Source: Erwinia pyri
GTDB taxonomy: Bacteria; Pseudomonadota; Gammaproteobacteria; Enterobacterales; Enterobacteriaceae
Length of the DNA: 64,000 nucleotides
Assembly (NCBI RefSeq): GCF_030758455.1
Contig: NZ_CP132353.1
Span: 620,001 to 684,000, forward strand
Reading direction: 5' to 3'
Shown here: positions 45,494 through 54,431 of the stretch, piece by piece
How positions within the stretch are numbered: position 1 is the first letter of the stretch
Layout: each line of letters starts with the position of its first letter
Made by a program: the position numbers and the translations under genes
The notes under the pieces: model-generated
Seen by the model: only the letters and a program-made list of their open reading frames with translations
Database searches by the model: none
Told to the model about the DNA's origin: nothing

Positions 45494-46616
45494 TCTCCGC
45501 CAGGGTCGCCTCGCGGGGATTGCCACCGGTGCAGACATCGTCCAGCGCGGCCTGCGCCAGGGCGGGAATATCTTCCTCTTTCATCCCTACATCGCGCAGC
45601 CTGGCGGGAATACCTACGTCCGCAGAGAGCTGTTTTACGGCCTGCACGGCGGCGGCGCGCACTTCATTCAGGTTCATGCCGCAGACTCTGCCCACGCCCA
45701 TTGCGCGGGCGATATCCCGGTATTTTTCCCCGGTGAACTCCGCATTCCACGCCATAACGTGCGGCAGGATGATGGCGTTAGCCACGCCATGAGGGACATT
45801 GTAAAACGCGCCCAGCGGGTGCGCCATGCCGTGCACCAGCCCCAGCCCGACGTTAGAGAAGCCCATGCCAGCGATATACTGGCCGAGCGCCATATCCTCC
45901 ACGCCTTTCGCCTCCCCGGCAACGGAAGCCCGCAGCGAGCGGTTAATGATCTGAATCGCTTTCAGGTGCAGCGCATCAGTAAGTTCCCACGCGCCTTTGG
46001 TGATATAGCCTTCAATGGCATGCGTCAGCGCATCAATGCCGGTGGCGGCTTTCAGGGCGGGCGGCATGCTCGCCATCATCTCTGCATCAATAATCGCCAG
46101 AATGGGGATAGCGTGCGGATCCACGCAGACAAATTTGCGGCGCTTCTCTTCGTCGGTGATCACATAATTGATGGTGACTTCGGCGGCCGTTCCGGCAGTG
46201 GTGGGGAGGGCGATAATCGGCACGCAGGCGTTGCGGGTTGGCGCAACCCCTTCCAGACTTCGCACGTCAGCGAACTCCGGGTTATTAATAATGATGCCAA
46301 TGGCTTTGGCGGTATCCTGCGGCGAGCCGCCGCCGACGGCAATCAGGTAGTCCGCGCCTGATTTTTTGAACAGCTCCACGCCTTGCTGCACGGTGGCGAT
46401 GGTGGGATTGGGCACCACCTCGTCATAAATCATAAAAGGGAGCTGGTGCTTCGCCAGCAGGGCGGTGACTTTCTCGACCACGCCCGCTTTAATCAGGGTT
46501 TTATCTGTTACCAGTAATGCTTTTTTAAAGTTTCGTTTCGTCACTTCCTCCACGATTTGCGAAAGCGAACCGGTGCCAAACCAGGCGGTTTCATTCAATA
46601 CCATTCTGTGTTGCAT
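45465..46616 (-). CDS. Iron-containing alcohol dehydrogenase, FucO (lactaldehyde reductase)-like
   Basis: A 383-residue group III dehydrogenase, the length of E. coli FucO. NAD-binding GGGSPQDTAKAIG (about 94-106), TTAGTAAEVT, and iron ligands in GIDALTHAIEGYI (Asp/His), GLVHGMAHPLGAFYNVPHG (two His). It interconverts lactaldehyde and 1,2-propanediol or similar aldehydes. An AGGAGC site precedes ATG 46616. No fucose or rhamnose genes are nearby, so the physiological substrate is uncertain. The end overlaps the LacI gene on the other strand. Confidence 0.88.
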   Translation of the reverse strand: MQHRMVLNETAWFGTGSLSQIVEEVTKRNFKKALLVTDKTLIKAGVVEKVTALLAKHQLPFMIYDEVVPNPTIATVQQGVELFKKSGADYLIAVGGGSPQDTAKAIGIIINNPEFADVRSLEGVAPTRNACVPIIALPTTAGTAAEVTINYVITDEEKRRKFVCVDPHAIPILAIIDAEMMASMPPALKAATGIDALTHAIEGYITKGAWELTDALHLKAIQIINRSLRASVAGEAKGVEDMALGQYIAGMGFSNVGLGLVHGMAHPLGAFYNVPHGVANAIILPHVMAWNAEFTGEKYRDIARAMGVGRVCGMNLNEVRAAAVQAVKQLSADVGIPARLRDVGMKEEDIPALAQAALDDVCTGGNPREATLAEITELYRQLY

Positions 46617-46703
46617 ATTTGCTCCTGCGTAAAGTTTTTATATTTTTTAAAGAGAGGCCGCAGGAAATATGCGCAGGATTAAGCGGAGGAAGTATTGATA
46701 AAG

Positions 46704-46739
46704 ATCACTCCGGGACGAGATTCCCCGTCCCGGAGTGAT
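46704..46739 (-). terminator. Perfect 14-bp hairpin after APC permease
   Basis: ATCACTCCGGGACG (46704-46717) pairs perfectly with CGTCCCGGAGTGAT (46726-46739), 26 bases beyond the permease stop. No strong T tract, but the stem is very stable. Confidence 0.75.
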
Positions 46740-46765
46740 TACCCGGCGAAAGCGCTGATACCGGA

Positions 46766-48340
46766 TTAGTTGCCAGGCGCGTCCATGATCTCCTCATCAT
46801 CGGTAATCTCGGGAACGGACAGACTGGCCGACACGCCCCAGTAATAACAGGCCAGGGAGGCTACCACTACCAGCACCATATCGACAGGAGAGCTGAGCGC
46901 ATTGATGCCGCCAAAGGTGCCGAGATAAGAAAGGATAAGGACAACAACATAATAAACCAGCAGCCACCATGCGCACTGCAGGTCACGGCCGGAGGTATCG
47001 GACTTTTTGCCGAACACTGCATAGCCTACCCAGGCCAGCAGCAGAATCGGGATCAGGATTTCGTTTACTGACCAGCCGCTCCAGTAAATCAGCAGCGTAC
47101 TGGCAGCAAAGGCCAGCGGGCTGAGCACTGCAGCAACTGGCAGGCGGAAGGGACGAGTCATGCCCGGCAAATGACGACGAAATGCGCCAAGGGTGACAGG
47201 CCCGGGCATATAGGTGAATACCGTGGCGGAGGTCACGGCACCAATCAGCCCACCCCAGACCTGAAACTCAGATGGCAACGTCCAGGCGATCGACAGGATC
47301 AGCGACAGCCAAAGCGCCCCGCGAGGCACCCCAGATTTGGCATCCACTTTGCCAAAGATTTTAAACAGGTGTCCATTGCGCGCCCAGGCAAACAGCACGC
47401 GGCTGGCACCCGCCAGATAGATATTGCCGGTTCCGGCGGGAGAGATAACGGCATCCACCAGGATCAAATTAATCAGCCAGGTGATGCCCAGGCTACGTGC
47501 CAAATCGGCATAGGGTGACTGAAAGACTTTCTTCAATCCATCCCAACCATTCGCGGAAAGCGCTTCAGAAGGCACGGCGCCCATAAAAGCATATTGCAGG
47601 GCGATGTAAATCACAAAGCTCACCGCGATGGCAATGATGATTGACAGAGGCACGTTACGCTGCGGATTTTTGGCTTCGCCGGCAAAGTCCACGGCCTGCC
47701 GGAAGCCCAGATAGGCGAATACGATGCCAGCGCCAGTCAGAGAGGTGAAGATGCCGTGCGCGCCACCAGGCGGCGGCGGCGGAACATTCAGGTTTGCGCC
47801 GTTATAGTAGAGAAACAGCGTACCGATGGTCAGCAGCGGGACGATAAATTTAAACGTAGTAACAATGGTGTTCACCCGGCCGAAAAAGCTCACGCTCCAG
47901 TAGTTCAGCAGGAAGAAGCCCACCAGCAGCAGGATTTGTACGGTAAAGCCTAAGGCAGTCGGACCGCCATCGCTGTTACTGACAGCAGGCCACCAGTATT
48001 GCGCATACTGACGTACCGCCTCCACTTCTACCCCAGCCGTGCTGGTATAAGCCAGCAGCGAACTGACGCCGATTACAAAGCCGACAACGTTACCGTGGGA
48101 GAAGTTGGGATAGCGCACAAAGCCACCAGCACGCGGGATCGCGGCGGAGAGTTCCGCAAAGACCAGCCCAATCATCAGCACGATAATGGCGCCCAGGATC
48201 CAGGCCCAGCCAGTTTGTGCGCCAGCATAACCGGAACTGGTCAACGCGGCATACAACCAACCAGAGCCGATCATTGACCCGATCCCCAGCAAGCTGAGAT
48301 CGAGCAGTCCTAATTTTTGTTTAAATGCACCTTTAGCCAT
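46766..48340 (-). CDS. APC-family amino acid permease
   Basis: A 524-residue amino acid/proton symporter with about 12-14 membrane helices. GIGSMIGSGWLYAAL (about 17-31) is the substrate-binding loop of helix 1, and AYLGFRQAVDFAGEAKNPQRNVP the helix-6 region and following loop. The protein is related to YveA/AspP-type aspartate symporters; substrate remains inferred. ATG 48340 is preceded by GAGGG; the 13 upstream codons are not needed. It ends with an acidic tail (DDEEIMDAPGN). Confidence 0.85.
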   Translation of the reverse strand: MAKGAFKQKLGLLDLSLLGIGSMIGSGWLYAALTSSGYAGAQTGWAWILGAIIVLMIGLVFAELSAAIPRAGGFVRYPNFSHGNVVGFVIGVSSLLAYTSTAGVEVEAVRQYAQYWWPAVSNSDGGPTALGFTVQILLLVGFFLLNYWSVSFFGRVNTIVTTFKFIVPLLTIGTLFLYYNGANLNVPPPPPGGAHGIFTSLTGAGIVFAYLGFRQAVDFAGEAKNPQRNVPLSIIIAIAVSFVIYIALQYAFMGAVPSEALSANGWDGLKKVFQSPYADLARSLGITWLINLILVDAVISPAGTGNIYLAGASRVLFAWARNGHLFKIFGKVDAKSGVPRGALWLSLILSIAWTLPSEFQVWGGLIGAVTSATVFTYMPGPVTLGAFRRHLPGMTRPFRLPVAAVLSPLAFAASTLLIYWSGWSVNEILIPILLLAWVGYAVFGKKSDTSGRDLQCAWWLLVYYVVVLILSYLGTFGGINALSSPVDMVLVVVASLACYYWGVSASLSVPEITDDEEIMDAPGN

Positions 48341-48664
48341 ATACCCTCGTGTTGTGATGTCAGAGCTTATTGAGAACACCCTGTATTGGTAATAGCTAAA
48401 GAAAGCATATTCTGTGCCAGAAGAAATAACGGTGTGTGACGAAATGAATATTAAGAGAGTTAACAGGGGTTACGGCGGAGAGAATTTCGAGTGACTCACA
48501 AAGGGGATAAAAAACGAAATAACCATGAATGTCAGCGGGCCTTGAGAGTGCATGTTGCACTCTGGCGATCCTTTATTTAATAATTATCATGGATATTTAC
48601 ATAATGATATAATTGGCTGCTTCCGGAGCGGTTAACGCTTATTCCGCTCCGCTGAATTGCTCAG
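48341..48664. other. Spacer with ampH-side hairpin
   Basis: 324 bases between the permease and ampH. GGAGCGG (48625-48631) pairs with CCGCTCC (48644-48650) just beyond the ampH stop and may terminate it. The rest should hold the permease promoter. No gene seen. Confidence 0.5.
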
Positions 48665-49858
48665 TTAATTAGCCATAATACTTGCCGCAAGCTGCGCGCT
48701 GTCCGGCGTATTGCCAATCAGCTCTGTCAGCAGATTATTCACGCCATCGCTCATGGGCGTGAAACGGGTCTGCGCCGAGCGGGTCACCACAATAAATACG
48801 CCCACGCTGTACTGCGGCACCATCGCCATATAGGTAATAAAGCCGCCGCCGCCGCCGGTTTTCTGAATAATTCCCGGCCGCCCACCTTGCGGAGCCATAT
48901 AAACCCATCCCATCCCCAGCGCAGAAGCTTTGCCCGGTACATCCATACCGATAACCCTGGTCAGCTGGTCACGCTGATAAATCATGGTCTGAATTCGGTC
49001 TGCCTGTGTAGTGCGCGGGTGCACGTCAGAAGAGAGGAACTGCTGCATCCAGCGGCCCATATCGTCCGGGGTGGAGTAGATACCGCCGCTGCCAATCGCC
49101 GCCAGCGTATTCATGCACGGGCTTGCGCCTTTTTCCGCCACCATCAGGCGACCGCACTGATCGGGGGAGGGGGTAAAGGTGGTGTCTTTCATCCCCAGCG
49201 GGCGGGTAATTTCACGCTGCAACAGCGTGGGATAAGGAACGCCAGCGGCTTTAGAGAGCGCATCGCCCAGCAGGTCAAACGCCAGGTTCGAATACGCGGC
49301 CTGCGTGCCCGGCGCGGCTTTCAGATGCGCGCTCTGCAGCCAGTTCCAGCGCTGGCTGTAGGTTGGCCAGACAAACACCGGGCGATGCGGCTTTCCGCCC
49401 GGCTGTTCCCGAGGCAGTCCGCTGGTGTGGGTGGCAAGATTAATCAGACGAATAGTCTGCCCGGCATAAGTGGGTACGCTGCTGCGCGAGGGAGCATATT
49501 TACTCAGCGGATCGTCAAGCCTTACCACACCCTGCTCAGAGAGTTTGACTAACAGCTCGCTGGTCAGCAATTTCGTCAGGCTGGCGATACGGATAACGGA
49601 ATCTTTTTGCGGGCGAACCTTACTGCCCGGACGGATAACGCCCTGGCTGGCAAAGACGCGCTGGTTGGCATCAATGGCCACTATCGCCATGCCGGTCGCT
49701 TTGGTGTTATAGAAGATGTTCTGCGCGTAGCGATCAACAATCTGGGACGCAAGCAGCGGATCGGGGGCGGTTCGTGCGGCCATCACGCTGAGCGGAGTCA
49801 CCACAACGAGCAGGGCCAGCAAACGGTGAAGAATGGGTTTCAACGTGCGTACATCCAT
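48665..49858 (-). CDS. ampH: AmpH, D-alanyl-D-alanine carboxypeptidase/endopeptidase
   Basis: A 397-residue class C beta-lactamase-like penicillin-binding protein acting on peptidoglycan in the periplasm. SLTK at 93-96 carries the active serine, YSNLAFDLL provides the second motif, and KTGGGGGF the third. Long stretches such as LATHTSGLPREQPGG, HRPVFVWPT and TRPLGMKDTTFTPSPDQC are those of E. coli AmpH. It trims peptide side chains and contributes little beta-lactamase activity. Start ATG 49858 gives a normal signal peptide (LLALLVVVTPLSVMAA); the ribosome site is weak and a start at 49918 is possible. Confidence 0.93.
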   Translation of the reverse strand: MDVRTLKPILHRLLALLVVVTPLSVMAARTAPDPLLASQIVDRYAQNIFYNTKATGMAIVAIDANQRVFASQGVIRPGSKVRPQKDSVIRIASLTKLLTSELLVKLSEQGVVRLDDPLSKYAPSRSSVPTYAGQTIRLINLATHTSGLPREQPGGKPHRPVFVWPTYSQRWNWLQSAHLKAAPGTQAAYSNLAFDLLGDALSKAAGVPYPTLLQREITRPLGMKDTTFTPSPDQCGRLMVAEKGASPCMNTLAAIGSGGIYSTPDDMGRWMQQFLSSDVHPRTTQADRIQTMIYQRDQLTRVIGMDVPGKASALGMGWVYMAPQGGRPGIIQKTGGGGGFITYMAMVPQYSVGVFIVVTRSAQTRFTPMSDGVNNLLTELIGNTPDSAQLAASIMAN

Positions 49859-49954
49859 CTGAATCAGGCTTAAGATAATTCGTATAGTAATCTGTTTTAT
49901 ACCGGCTTCCAAAGGCATCGGTACGGTTTTTTTTGCACTTAAGCATGAGATGCA

Positions 49955-49977
49955 CAAACGGCCGTTTCGGCCGTTTG
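49955..49977 (-). terminator. Hairpin between chemoreceptor and ampH
   Basis: CAAACGGCC (49955-49963) pairs with GGCCGTTTG (49969-49977), 25 bases after the chemoreceptor stop. It may terminate that gene, although no T tract follows on the minus strand. Confidence 0.6.
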
Positions 49978-50001
49978 TTAACGCTTTTATACCTGACTGA
50001 C

Positions 50002-51573
50002 TCAGACTGGTGAGTAGTGCGTGTCGTTTACCTTGAAGACGCTGATCGCCAGCGAGAGCTGTTCAGCCTGCTCCTGCAACGACTGAGCTGCCGCCGCAGA
50101 CTGGTTCACCAGAGAGGCGTTCTGCTGCGTCACCTGGTCCATCTGGTTGATAGCCGTGCTGATTTCAACAATACCGGTGCTCTGTTCTGAGCTGGCAATG
50201 GAAATCTCGCCCATAATGGACGTCACGCTTTTCACGCTGTTCAATACCTCATCCATGGTGGTGCCCGCTTTAGCAACCTGCCTGCCGCCTTCATCCACCT
50301 TGGCCACGGAGTCCTGAATCAGCTGCGCAATCTCTTTCGCCGCTGAAGCGGAGCGTTGTGCCAGGCTGCGCACTTCGGAGGCCACCACAGCAAAACCACG
50401 ACCCTGTTCGCCGGCACGCGCCGCTTCTACCGCTGCGTTCAGTGCCAGAATATTGGTCTGGAAGGCGATGCCGTCAATCACGCTGATAATATCGACAATC
50501 TTCCGGGAAGAGCTGTTGATCATATCCATGGTGCTGACCACCTGTTTCACCGCGTCACCGCTCTGGATCGCCACTTTAGAGGCAAGTGCGGCCAGTTCGT
50601 TAGCCTGACGGGCATTATCCGCATTCTGCTTCACGGTGGAGGTCATCTGTTCCATCGCGGAGGCGGTCTCTTCCAGTGAGCTGGCCTGCTGCTCAGTACG
50701 GGAAGAAAGATCCATGTTACCGGCAGAGATCTCGCTGGAGGCGGTGTGGATCAGGTCGGTACCGGAACGGACTTCAGTAACGATACGCAGCAGGTTCTCA
50801 TTCATGTTCTGCAGGGCCTGCATCAGCTGACCGGTTTCATCGGTAGAGCTGACGCGGATCACGGTGCGCAGATCGCCCGCCGCCACGTTTTCAGCAATGG
50901 TCACGGCTTCACGCAGCGGACGCACGATAGAGCGGGTCAGGAAGAAGCCCAGCAGGATCGCAGCGACCACGGCAAGCGCAGAGAAGATTAAGGTGATCTG
51001 AATGGCGGTATTGCCTTCAGTATTGGCCACCGCGCCTTCCGCCATCAGCTGGCTGGACTGGGAGTCAGCAAATTTGGCTGCCAGATTCAGAAAGTTATTT
51101 TGCGAAGGGGTCATTTTCTGCAGAGCAAAGGCCGCCGCGTCATCGGCGTTGCCCGCACGGATCATGGCAATCAGCTCCGTTTTGGCATTTTCAAAAACCT
51201 GAGCCGCTTCGGTAACGGCCTGGATTTTCTTTTTACCTACGGCAGTTGTCTGCAACTGAGCAATTTTATCAATGGCCAGCGTGGTTTTCTTCGTTGCGTC
51301 GTCAAGCTGACCGTAACGCTTGACGTTATATTGTGGACGCGTGGTATCGATCACCATCCCGCGAAGATATTTAATCTGTTCATTTACGCCATCGCGCACG
51401 TCAAAGGCCAGGCGGACTTTAACGTAACGGTCGCTAACGATACTGTCTACTGCGGTGTTGATATTGTTGATTTTCAATATTGCGGTTGCGCTCACGATGA
51501 TCAAAAGCAGGATCACCAAACTGAACGCTGCGCCGAGGCGAACCCCGACCTTCATATTTTTCACAGATGCCAT
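50002..51573 (-). CDS. Methyl-accepting chemotaxis protein
   Basis: A 523-residue transmembrane chemoreceptor. First membrane helix about 11-33, periplasmic four-helix ligand domain (about 34-190, with [18 protein letters not shown]), second helix near 193-215, HAMP, then the signalling domain with the highly conserved tip [26 protein letters not shown]. Methylation-type glutamate/glutamine repeats are visible. It ends [12 protein letters not shown] and lacks the NWETF-like pentapeptide that tethers CheR/CheB in Tsr and Tar, so adaptation probably relies on other receptors. ATG 51573 follows GAGGG. Confidence 0.93.
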   Translation of the reverse strand: MASVKNMKVGVRLGAAFSLVILLLIIVSATAILKINNINTAVDSIVSDRYVKVRLAFDVRDGVNEQIKYLRGMVIDTTRPQYNVKRYGQLDDATKKTTLAIDKIAQLQTTAVGKKKIQAVTEAAQVFENAKTELIAMIRAGNADDAAAFALQKMTPSQNNFLNLAAKFADSQSSQLMAEGAVANTEGNTAIQITLIFSALAVVAAILLGFFLTRSIVRPLREAVTIAENVAAGDLRTVIRVSSTDETGQLMQALQNMNENLLRIVTEVRSGTDLIHTASSEISAGNMDLSSRTEQQASSLEETASAMEQMTSTVKQNADNARQANELAALASKVAIQSGDAVKQVVSTMDMINSSSRKIVDIISVIDGIAFQTNILALNAAVEAARAGEQGRGFAVVASEVRSLAQRSASAAKEIAQLIQDSVAKVDEGGRQVAKAGTTMDEVLNSVKSVTSIMGEISIASSEQSTGIVEISTAINQMDQVTQQNASLVNQSAAAAQSLQEQAEQLSLAISVFKVNDTHYSPV

Positions 51574-51680
51574 CACATGTTTCCCTCTGAAAATAGGGCT
51601 TGCTGTTTACGCCCCTCGAAGCCCAGTAAATCGGCAGCGGGGGCGAAAACTTGATGAATATCTGTGAAGCAGTTCGCAAT

Positions 51681-53978
51681 TTATTCGGTGGCGGTGACCT
51701 GCAGGCTCACCAGGCCGATCCCCAGTTTACGGGCAGCAAAACCGTCCACCGCGCCTTCGGCGGTCTCTTCCGGTGCGGGTGGCTGGATCTCAATGGTTCT
51801 GGCCTGTGCCCGATTAGTGAAATGCACTTTGACCGTGGTGTCGCCATTGCTGAAGGTAATCTTATGGATCATATCCCCCACTTTGATGCTGAACGGCTGC
51901 TGGCTGTTTTTGCCGAATGCCCGCGCGATCAGCGTCAGATCAAAGCTGGCTGGCAGCGGTTCCAGATACTGCACGGTGACCACAGGAAGCAGATTGGCAT
52001 CGGACCAGCGTCCGCCCCAGGGTTCGATAAAGGATAAGCCGGTCACTTTTTGCACCTGCTCAGGCAGGCCCGGGAGCCCAAACAGAATGCGGTCAGCGGT
52101 GTAACGGAGGTCATCGTCGCCAATGCGCAGCCGCGTTACCGCCTGCTGGTAGCGATCGTCGCTCTGCGTGCCGGTCTGGCTGAAGGTTGCTTTGCCCTGC
52201 GTGAGGCCGGGTTTAACCTGCTGGATCTGTGGCGGAGAGTTCAGCGTTCCTTGCGCTATGCAGAGGTTCGGGTTCAGCTCCAGCTTCTTATCCCAGACGT
52301 CGCCCATCTTAAAGCAGCGATCGATCCAGACAAATTTCTCGTCGGGCGCAAATTTTGCCAGCTGCTGTTTCAGCGGCGCCGCCAGATAAACATCAAACTT
52401 TGGCTCAATTTTATTGGGCATCACGGAGAGCAGCAGCGGCAGCTTGAAGTGCACGCCAGAGAAGCTGAAGGTGTTCTTGTCGGTATCAATTTCGTAATCT
52501 GAAATAACCTTCGGGAAATTCCACAGTTTGATGACGTCCGGCTTCCACTCGTTGATTTTCTCTTTGATATTAAGATAGGTGGCCGCCAGCGAAGTTGAGG
52601 AGAGGCTGCTGCGCCCCAGACCAATAAAGTTGTCGCCACCCATCGCATCCAGCACGGTTGCGCCATTATCCAGCGTGCTGCGTTTAACCGGGATCACTTT
52701 ACTGCTGACATTATCCCCGCGCACCATAAAGAACAGGTCGCTGCGGTCATGCTGGTTGAGGTATTTGTAAGCGGTATTGTTCATCGCCAGATGGTCGGAG
52801 CTGACCACAATAATGGTGTTTTTAAAGTAAGGCGTAGCCTGAATGCGCTGGATCAGGCGCGCAATATGCTCCTGGCTGCAGGCCACGGCGGCGAACGATT
52901 TATTGGCCTGACCCTCATACGGGTAATCTTTGCGCTGGCAGCTGCGCGAGATAAAGCCGTCAGGATGATGGGTATCGACGGTGAGTGCAAACAACGAGAA
53001 AGGGCGGTTCTTACGAGCCAGCTCAAGATACTTATCAAACACCACATCCAGCAGCGTGTCGTCGTACCATCCCCAGTCGTTGCGGTAGCTCTGGTCTTTC
53101 ACCACGTTTTTCAGCTCGTTCAGGCCATAAAGATGATCAAAACCGTGGGAAGAGAGAAACAGATCCTTACCGGCAAAGCTCAGGCTGGCGCCCTGGTAAA
53201 AGTAGTTCTGATAACCGGACGACTTCAGGATATCGCCCAGGCAGACGTTTTGCGGATAAAAAGTGGAGAGCGAGCTGGAGGCGTTGCCATCAAAGGGGGC
53301 AAACAGTGGAATACCGCATTGCGAAGCCACCATGCCGGCAATGGTGTATTCCGTACCGGGTAGCTGTTCCGTATTACTGAAGTCAAAGGCGTTGTTTTTG
53401 ATCTGGCTCAGCTCCGGTGCCAGGCCCGGAAACGCTTTTTCATCAAAATAGGTGCGTTCAAGGCTCTCCGCATAGATATAGACCAGATTAGGTTTATCGC
53501 CCTGAATCTGTTTTCCCGGCACTTTATAATGGGTGTAGAAGTCGGAGTTCCCTTTGCCTACCTGCGATTTAATCAGGCTGGCAACCTGCTGATAGGCGGG
53601 AGTGGTATTAATTGAACCCAGCGCCAGCAGCACCGCCAGCAGACTGTAGAACTGACTGGTACGATGCCCTTTGCGCAGGCGCAAAACCCAGGATAAAAAT
53701 ATGAACAGCAGCACCAGCATCACAATAAGGCCAGCCGCAGGCAGAATATATTTACTGACGCCTGCACCGCTCAGGCTGCTGGTAATGGTGTAAATAACCG
53801 CGTCGTTAATTCCTTCACCGGTAAAATAATTACTCGCCAGCAAAGAGGCATTAAGAATGATATAGATGCCTAAAAACAACAAAATGGCGGTAAACCAAAG
53901 TTTGTTCCTTCCCGCTTTCCAGGTGTAAAGCGTCACTGAAGCAATAAACAGTACCAGCGAAAGTAATTCTGAACCCAT
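51681..53978 (-). CDS. opgB: OpgB phosphoglycerol transferase I
   Basis: A 765-residue membrane enzyme that transfers phosphoglycerol from phosphatidylglycerol to periplasmic glucans. Four N-terminal membrane helices (first at about 5-22; last ending near 128) are followed by the sulfatase-like catalytic domain: YIYAESLERTYFD, GTEYTIAGMVASQCG (containing the catalytic Thr), FALTVDTHHPDG, and VVSSDHLAM (metal ligands), as in MdoB/OpgB. The C-terminal part is a beta-rich periplasmic domain. Length is close to E. coli OpgB (763). Confidence 0.93.
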   Translation of the reverse strand: MGSELLSLVLFIASVTLYTWKAGRNKLWFTAILLFLGIYIILNASLLASNYFTGEGINDAVIYTITSSLSGAGVSKYILPAAGLIVMLVLLFIFLSWVLRLRKGHRTSQFYSLLAVLLALGSINTTPAYQQVASLIKSQVGKGNSDFYTHYKVPGKQIQGDKPNLVYIYAESLERTYFDEKAFPGLAPELSQIKNNAFDFSNTEQLPGTEYTIAGMVASQCGIPLFAPFDGNASSSLSTFYPQNVCLGDILKSSGYQNYFYQGASLSFAGKDLFLSSHGFDHLYGLNELKNVVKDQSYRNDWGWYDDTLLDVVFDKYLELARKNRPFSLFALTVDTHHPDGFISRSCQRKDYPYEGQANKSFAAVACSQEHIARLIQRIQATPYFKNTIIVVSSDHLAMNNTAYKYLNQHDRSDLFFMVRGDNVSSKVIPVKRSTLDNGATVLDAMGGDNFIGLGRSSLSSTSLAATYLNIKEKINEWKPDVIKLWNFPKVISDYEIDTDKNTFSFSGVHFKLPLLLSVMPNKIEPKFDVYLAAPLKQQLAKFAPDEKFVWIDRCFKMGDVWDKKLELNPNLCIAQGTLNSPPQIQQVKPGLTQGKATFSQTGTQSDDRYQQAVTRLRIGDDDLRYTADRILFGLPGLPEQVQKVTGLSFIEPWGGRWSDANLLPVVTVQYLEPLPASFDLTLIARAFGKNSQQPFSIKVGDMIHKITFSNGDTTVKVHFTNRAQARTIEIQPPAPEETAEGAVDGFAARKLGIGLVSLQVTATE

Positions 53979-54431
53979 AAGTTGTTTTTATCCTCAACCT
54001 GGCGCGATCCCCGTCCTGTGCCGGTGAAAGGGGGAAGATCTGCGCGGAATAAGCCAATTTAGCGCAGCGAATTATCCCTGGCAATATTGGGGCGGCACAG
54101 AAGAATGTCCCCGCACCGGCATTTCATTGCACTCTGTTTACACTTTGTTTAACTTTGTATGAATTCCACATCGAAGTGATTAACGTATCAGGCAGCGTTT
54201 TCGCGCTACAAAGAGGGAGATATCACGGAAAACGTGCTCTGTGGGGTGGGATATTATTATTATTGTTAAATAAAATTAATATTCCCTTTCGCTGACCGGG
54301 CCGCTGTTCAGATGCAGGAATTCAGATTTAAGTCACACTCTACAGGGAGGGGCGGTAAGCCTTTTGTGTCGCCACCAGGCCCACCGCCGTTTTTGCAGGC
54401 GAGTCAGGGTAAATCAGAAAGCGAGGCGAAG
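53979..54431. other. Intergenic region upstream of opgB
   Basis: 453 bases with the opgB promoter near its left end and an AT-rich ATTATTATTATTGTTAAATAAAA tract split near 54250. I see no gene, tRNA or clear hairpin. Confidence 0.4.
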
